Positions 41,129 to 45,479 of a stretch of DNA of 45,479 bases are shown here, one piece after another (the first letter of the stretch is position 1; the number at the start of each line of letters is the position of its first letter). This stretch comes from Candidatus Latescibacterota bacterium. Lineage in GTDB: Bacteria; Latescibacterota; UBA2968; UBA8231. The position numbers were made by a program, and so were the translations under genes. The notes under the pieces were generated by a model. It was not told where the DNA came from. It saw only the letters and a program-made list of their open reading frames with translations, and did no database searches. The stretch lies in NCBI GenBank assembly GCA_022820485.1, contig JAJEFJ010000025.1, positions 1-45,479 of the forward strand, written 5' to 3'.

Positions 41129-44100
41129 ATGAAGAGCCACTTCGCCGTGAAGATCCTTGTCGGCCTAGCGCTGAGTTGGGCATTGGCCGAGGCCCAGTCG
41201 GGCTATCGGATTGCCAGTGACGAAGTCGTAGTCGAGCGGGCCAGCCACTGGCAGCAGTGGTCCATTCCCACCCATCTGGCGCGTATCCACGAGGACGGCT
41301 CGGTGCGGGCGCACGCGCTGCGGACGGTCTTCAACGTCCTAGACGATCCCGGATTCAAGCGTCCGATCGTCATCAGCAAGCCCGACCCGCGCATCGGCAC
41401 CATCGACAGCACCATGCAGTTCGACGTGTTTGGCGAGCCGATACGGAATACGCTCAACGAGTTGGTTTTTGACTATTGGGTGCGGCCCGGGATCAGCCGG
41501 GTGGGGTCCAATCCGCGGCTTGCGGCCAACATTCTCGACGGTGACCCGACCACGTTCTGGGAGCCGGACCCGCGCGATCCCATTGAGCAGTGGTGGATTG
41601 AGGTGGATTTGGGGCGGGTGGTGCCGGTGGAGCGGCTCAAGCTCCAGTTCGTCGATGAATCGCTCGGAGATCCCTTCCTGCGCTTTATCATGCTGCTGTC
41701 GGACCGGCAGAGTGCGCTGTTGCACGAGCCGAATAGCCGCATTGGTTTCCAACTCTTCATCCCGCAAGACGCGCCCAATACCACGCAGCGCGAATACATC
41801 TTCGAGAGCGAGCACACCAGCCCCGAACTGCCCCCGGCCACTGGCGTGGTTAGCGACAAGAAGCTCGTGGAGAGCTTGCACCGCTCGCCCGAGTGGACCG
41901 GGCGGAAGATCGAGACGATCCGCATTGTCATCACGGATACGCGCGGCGGGCGGGCCAAACAGATTGATCAAGAGGCGTGGGAGGCCCTGCCGGAAGCGGA
42001 GCGCGGGGATATCGTCTATTTTGCGCGCGATGTGGCCGGCCGCGAAGAGCCGGTAGAAGAGGCCACCTATCAGGCCCTCGAAGAGCAGCGCCAAGGGCGA
42101 CGGGATTACTACCGCCGCGAGCTGCCGCGTCTAGCCGAGGTCGAAGCGCACGGCTGGGGCGACAACTTGGGCATCAACCTGATTGAAAACGGCGGCTCGT
42201 ACGTGCTGACGACCGATGGGACCAATACGCTGCTTGCGTTCGACGGCGACGCCGGCACTGGATTCTCACACCAGATCCGCAACCCGAAAAACCCCACTGC
42301 CAACGTGCTAACCATAGATATGGGGGGCATTGTGCGCTTGGCGCAGACCCGCTTGGTGGGCAGCAGTCGGGGCTACATCATGCGCGCCTCCACGGGCGAG
42401 CGCGACGCCCAGGGCAATCTCAAGTGGCAGCGCATCAGCCCGGAGGAACGCGAGCGCAATATCTTCACCGGCAATTTTCGCGACATTGCCGACATTCAGG
42501 ACCCGCCAGTTTTGACCCGCTTCCTCGACATGGTCACCATCGGCCACGTGCCGCCGGGATTTAGGGCCACCGGCCCGGGCGGCACCGGCCACATGAACCA
42601 GTTCTGGTCGTATCAGAATGAGCTTATGCTGCTCGCTGAAGGAGCGCCGGCTGAGGTGGTGCTGGAGTCGGATCTGATCGAGCTGCTGGGGTTGGTGGCC
42701 TTGGGTGAGGTGCGCTGGGAGGCGAGTACGCCCTTGGGCACGGATGTGGAGATTCGCACCCGCACCGGCGACCAGCTTTTGCAGCAGATCCGCTATTTCG
42801 ACAAGACTGGCAACCAGAAGACTGCGGACGAGTACAGGACGCTGGCCGGTTTTCTGAAGGGGCCTTCGGACACGACCGTGGTGGTGGGACCGGGCTGGAG
42901 TCCGTGGAGTCAGCGCTACTTGCAGCCCGGAGACTTGGCTACTTCGCCGGGCTTGCGGCGCTTCATGCAGATCCAAGCGCGCCTCAAAAGCAGCGGCGAA
43001 AATGCGGCGGCCCTACACCGCATTGCAGTCGCGTTCCACCAGCCGGTGGCCCAGCACTTGCGGGCTGAGGTGTGGCCAACCACGGCCGAGGCCGGGAAGC
43101 TCGATACCTTTGCACTCTACGTGCAGCCCAACTTTTTGCAGCAGCCGGCCAATGTGCGCAGCCCGGGATTTGATCAGTTGCTTTTGCACGCAGAGCCCTC
43201 GTTCGATCTGAAGTTCGTCGATGCGGCTATGGGCACCGAGGCCGAGTTGTTGGCCGGAACGCCGCTCCAGTGGGACGACGAGTTGAGGGTACACGCCGAG
43301 GGCGACTCGCTGTGGTTGGAATTCCCGCAGATTGTGCAGGGCGCGCCGGACGATGTACTCACGCCCGTGTACTACCGGTCAGTCCTTCCCGGCGACGAGG
43401 TGCCCACCGGATTGGATCGCAACCTGTTGACCTTTACCTCGCACAGCCTCTTGCCGGATGCCGAGCAGGGTGCCGTGCGCTATTTTCAGCGGGTGGCAGA
43501 CGGTAGCTTGGCCGAAGTGGATGCCGCGACTTACGAAGCGCTCAGCGCGGACGAGCAGGGGCCGGTGCGCTATTTCCGCAAGGTGGTCGGGTTGGGCGAT
43601 CAGGTGCCCTTTGACGCGGCTGGCGACAGCCTCGACGAGCGGAGCTACGGTCGGCTGGGCAGTCAGCGGGGTTGGATAGTGGGCCGCGGTCGGTTGTTGC
43701 GCGTGCGCTTTGCCGGGCGGGTGTACCTGCAAGGGACGCGGATGCAGGTCGCCGTGCGGCAGAGTCAGCCGGCGACGCCTTGGCAGGTGGCCGACGGGGG
43801 CGATGCGACCGCCTTGAGTCCTGCCAAGAACCTGTCGATTGGTGCGCAAGGGGCGCGGGCTACCATCGACGATATTGCCATTGCGCCCAATCCGTTTACC
43901 CCCAATGGCGATGGGATTAACGAGGCCGCGGAGATCGGTTTTTCTCTCTTTCGCGTGCAGGCTGCGCGGCCGTTGGCCGTCCATCTGTACACGCTGGCCG
44001 GAAGGCGGGTGCGGGAGCTAGGGGGGTTGGCGACTGGCGGGCCGCAGCAGTTTAGGTGGGATGGGAAGGACGAGGCCGGGCAGGTGGTGCCGCCGGGGTT

Positions 44101-44185
44101 GTACTTGTGTCAGATTACAGTGGAGGCGGATGCAGAAGGGGTCGGAGGGACGACCCGCACTCGCCTCATTGCCTTGGTCTATTAA
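41129..44185 (+). CDS. Large secreted discoidin-like protein with internal YF repeats and FlgD-like tail
   Basis: A 1018-aa protein; ATG 41129 lies behind GAGGGAGAA and starts a signal peptide (FAVKILVGLALSWALAEA). A discoidin-like domain is at ~125-230 (NILDGDPTTFWEPDP; WWIEVDLGRVVPVERLKLQF). Beta-sandwich regions follow. The C-terminus is a FlgD-like domain (IAPNPFTPNGDGINEAAEIG; LYTLAGRRVREL; VVPPGLYLCQITVE). Five times a module of the form [VI]xYF...G...TYxxL interrupts the sandwich (around 42010, 42790, 43370, 43480, 43570). The paralogue at 6790 has the same ends but lacks these inserts. Probably a surface protein that binds glycans; the ligand is unknown. Confidence 0.82.
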   Translation: MKSHFAVKILVGLALSWALAEAQSGYRIASDEVVVERASHWQQWSIPTHLARIHEDGSVRAHALRTVFNVLDDPGFKRPIVISKPDPRIGTIDSTMQFDVFGEPIRNTLNELVFDYWVRPGISRVGSNPRLAANILDGDPTTFWEPDPRDPIEQWWIEVDLGRVVPVERLKLQFVDESLGDPFLRFIMLLSDRQSALLHEPNSRIGFQLFIPQDAPNTTQREYIFESEHTSPELPPATGVVSDKKLVESLHRSPEWTGRKIETIRIVITDTRGGRAKQIDQEAWEALPEAERGDIVYFARDVAGREEPVEEATYQALEEQRQGRRDYYRRELPRLAEVEAHGWGDNLGINLIENGGSYVLTTDGTNTLLAFDGDAGTGFSHQIRNPKNPTANVLTIDMGGIVRLAQTRLVGSSRGYIMRASTGERDAQGNLKWQRISPEERERNIFTGNFRDIADIQDPPVLTRFLDMVTIGHVPPGFRATGPGGTGHMNQFWSYQNELMLLAEGAPAEVVLESDLIELLGLVALGEVRWEASTPLGTDVEIRTRTGDQLLQQIRYFDKTGNQKTADEYRTLAGFLKGPSDTTVVVGPGWSPWSQRYLQPGDLATSPGLRRFMQIQARLKSSGENAAALHRIAVAFHQPVAQHLRAEVWPTTAEAGKLDTFALYVQPNFLQQPANVRSPGFDQLLLHAEPSFDLKFVDAAMGTEAELLAGTPLQWDDELRVHAEGDSLWLEFPQIVQGAPDDVLTPVYYRSVLPGDEVPTGLDRNLLTFTSHSLLPDAEQGAVRYFQRVADGSLAEVDAATYEALSADEQGPVRYFRKVVGLGDQVPFDAAGDSLDERSYGRLGSQRGWIVGRGRLLRVRFAGRVYLQGTRMQVAVRQSQPATPWQVADGGDATALSPAKNLSIGAQGARATIDDIAIAPNPFTPNGDGINEAAEIGFSLFRVQAARPLAVHLYTLAGRRVRELGGLATGGPQQFRWDGKDEAGQVVPPGLYLCQITVEADAEGVGGTTRTRLIALVY

Positions 44186-44322
44186 CTGACGTTACGCAGC
44201 GTCTTCAGTACCCGCCACCGACCTTGCCTTCGCCGAGGGCGGGACGCCCTCTATCCCGGATGGGACTAGGCCAGCAGCCAACCACCGGCTACTGATACAA
44301 GCCTAGTGCATAACATCAGTTA
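44183..44322. mobile_element. ~140-bp MITE-like element with ACTGACRTTACGCA ends
   Basis: The left end TAACTGACGTTACGCA (44183-44198) and the right end TGCATAACATCAGTTA (44307-44322) are inverted repeats of 16 bases with two mismatches. The interior has no coding frame. The left end begins inside the stop codon of the preceding gene. It has the same end sequence as the Rpn unit at 34905-35666, so both probably belong to one transposition system. Confidence 0.6.
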
Positions 44323-44348
44323 GGATTTTTTGCTAAAGGGGTTACTTT

Positions 44349-44402
44349 ATGAATCCAATCAGCGTGTTCAATCCGTTCCCAAACCAACAGAGTACAAAAT
44401 GA
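44349..44402 (+). CDS. Possible 17-codon leader peptide
   Basis: ATG 44349 follows AAAGGGG and encodes MNPISVFNPFPNQQSTK, then TGA. The TGA overlaps the start of the large secreted protein (ATGA). No function is recognised. It may couple translation of the downstream gene, which itself has no good ribosome-binding site. The alternative is a chance frame. Confidence 0.3.
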   Translation: MNPISVFNPFPNQQSTK

Positions 44403-45479
44403 TGCAGCATGTCCTTCGTAGGGTCGGCGTTTTCTTTTTTCTATGCTTTTTTGCTTTTCCGGTGCATTCGCAGGAGCCGCCCGACCCGCCGGGGAGCTTG
44501 TCGGCGACGCCGGGCGATGGGCAGGTGACCCTTGGTTGGACGGTCCCCAACGACAATGGCTCGCCGATCACCCACTACGAGTATCGCCAGCGAGTCGATG
44601 AGGACGACGCTTCTTGGAATCCCGACTGGACGACGATAACAGACAGTGATGCCCAGACGACGAGTTACACCATCGCTGGGCTGACCAACGGCACGACCTA
44701 CCGATTTCGGGTGCGGGCGGTCAACGAGGCGGGAGCCAGCGGGACCGCCCGTACTAAGGCGACGCCGGCGACGACGCCCGACCCGCCGGGGAGCTTGTCG
44801 GCGACGCCGGGCGATGAACAGGTGACGCTCGCTTGGACTGCTCCCGCTGACAACGGCTCGCCGATCACCCACTACGAGTATCGCCAGCGCATCAATGAGG
44901 ACGACGCCTCTTGGAATCCCGACTGGACGACGATACCAAGCAGTGATGCCCAGACGACGAGCTACACCATCGCTGGGCTAACTAACGGCACGACCTACCG
45001 TTTTCGGGTACGGGCGGTCAACGCGGCAGGAGAAGGCGAGGCTGCCCGTACCAAGGCGACGCCGGTGCAGCCCAATCGTCCGCCGACAGTGGACGGCCCC
45101 CGCACGGTGACAGTAGAAGAAAACAGTACGGATGCCGTCGGCACCTACACCGCGACCGACCCCGATGGCGACCCACTGACATGGTTGCTGACGGGTACCG
45201 ATGCCAGCGCCTTCGAGTTGCGAGAGACCGGCACGGGGCAATCTCTCTACTTCCAGCAGCCCCCCGATTTTGAGACGCAGCCGACCTACATGGTGGAAGT
45301 GGTCGTCACAGATGACGAAGCGTTGTCGGCGACGGTGGCGGTTTCCGTTACGGTGTCCAATGTCGATGAGCCGGGCACGATAGCACTGTCTTCGACGCAG
45401 CCTCGGATGGGCGAGCCGATCACGGCTACGCTTGCAGACCCTGATGGCAGCGTGACCAACGTTGGGTGGCGTTGGTCGT
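44399..45479 (+). CDS. Secreted multidomain protein with Fn3 and cadherin-like domains (5' part)
   Basis: Open from ATG 44399 to the window end (360 codons, no stop). It starts with a signal peptide (RRVGVFFFLCFFAFPVHS-Q). Two fibronectin type III domains follow at a 99-residue period (44483 and 44780), nearly identical in DNA: PPGSLSATPGD, WTxPxDNGSPITHYEYRQR, SYTIAGLTNGTTYRFRVRAV. A cadherin-like domain comes next (~205-300: VTVEENSTDAVGTYTATDPD; FETQPTYMVEVVVTDDEAL), then the beginning of another Ig-like repeat. Such proteins are long adhesins or matrix proteins. The rest lies outside the window. The near identity of the Fn3 repeats points to recent duplication. Confidence 0.88.
   Translation, partial: MMQHVLRRVGVFFFLCFFAFPVHSQEPPDPPGSLSATPGDGQVTLGWTVPNDNGSPITHYEYRQRVDEDDASWNPDWTTITDSDAQTTSYTIAGLTNGTTYRFRVRAVNEAGASGTARTKATPATTPDPPGSLSATPGDEQVTLAWTAPADNGSPITHYEYRQRINEDDASWNPDWTTIPSSDAQTTSYTIAGLTNGTTYRFRVRAVNAAGEGEAARTKATPVQPNRPPTVDGPRTVTVEENSTDAVGTYTATDPDGDPLTWLLTGTDASAFELRETGTGQSLYFQQPPDFETQPTYMVEVVVTDDEALSATVAVSVTVSNVDEPGTIALSSTQPRMGEPITATLADPDGSVTNVGWRWS
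44483..45076 (+). repeat. Two tandem 297-bp Fn3-coding repeats
   Basis: Units begin at 44483 and 44780 with the same GACCCGCCGGGGAGC and stay nearly identical through the domain, with differences mainly at a few codons (for example GTC-GAT against ATC-AAT). Both are in frame. The period equals one Fn3 domain plus linker. Confidence 0.85.

Overview
The window looks like a chromosomal piece of an uncultivated, Gram-negative, FCB-like bacterium of the Poribacteria or Latescibacteria kind. This is inferred from gene content: several secreted proteins ending in a FlgD-like Ig fold, CRTAC1/ASPIC-UnbV and FG-GAP beta-propellers, discoidin-like domains, a TPR giant next to DUF4159 and AgmX/PglI proteins, and tandem alkaline-phosphatase-superfamily proteins. 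No rRNA, tRNA or CRISPR array was seen, and no convincing rho-independent terminator. The taxonomic call is tentative.

Layout. (1) 1-4080 is a mobile and decayed zone. An IS5-family element has its outer inverted repeat at base 1. Beyond it lie a gene remnant cut by the IS, two inverted copies of a ~110-bp MITE-like element, a degenerate ~160-bp direct repeat flanking one secreted protein gene, and a three-unit palindromic iteron-like array. (2) 4081-14602 is a same-strand cluster for the cell envelope: CRTAC1 lipoprotein, a decayed SGNH-hydrolase tail, an FGE-fold lipoprotein, a discoidin/FlgD-tail protein, a 1084-aa TPR protein, a TonB-like/DUF4159 protein and an AgmX/PglI lipoprotein. Several genes overlap by GTGA or ATGA. 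(3) 14605-16113 is a convergent secreted protein of unknown activity. (4) 16374-21513 is a compact operon with two alkaline-phosphatase-superfamily proteins, a 64-aa ribbon-helix-helix-like protein and a three-TM membrane protein. (5) 21592-22202 is a Phd/VapC toxin-antitoxin pair, followed by a secreted FG-GAP propeller.

(6) 24351-34952 is a defence island that looks less GC-rich than its surroundings: half-size HsdS, HsdM, Fic, DUF2806, full-size HsdS, an ArdC-like zinc protease, DUF433, a DUF2442 stub, HsdR and a truncated YgjP-like metallopeptidase. HsdM and Fic are translationally coupled, so the extra genes belong to the operon and are not chance neighbours. The island ends in an Rpn-type nuclease pseudogene between inverted copies of a 16-bp sequence, ACTGACRTTACGCAGT, which recurs at four other sites in the window.

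(7) 35680-44185 holds an orphan family-5 solute-binding lipoprotein, a small secreted protein overlapping a two-domain PpiC-type foldase lipoprotein, an AAA ATPase fused to a PD-(D/E)XK nuclease, and a 1018-aa secreted discoidin/FlgD-tail protein carrying an unusual internal repeat. (8) 44399 to the end is the 5' part of a large secreted protein with two near-identical Fn3 domains and a cadherin-like domain.

The best candidates for undescribed biology are the phosphatase-superfamily operon (16374-21513), the expanded type I restriction locus (24351-34952), the TPR/DUF4159/AgmX envelope module (8936-14602), and the dispersed ACTGACRTTACGCA element family.
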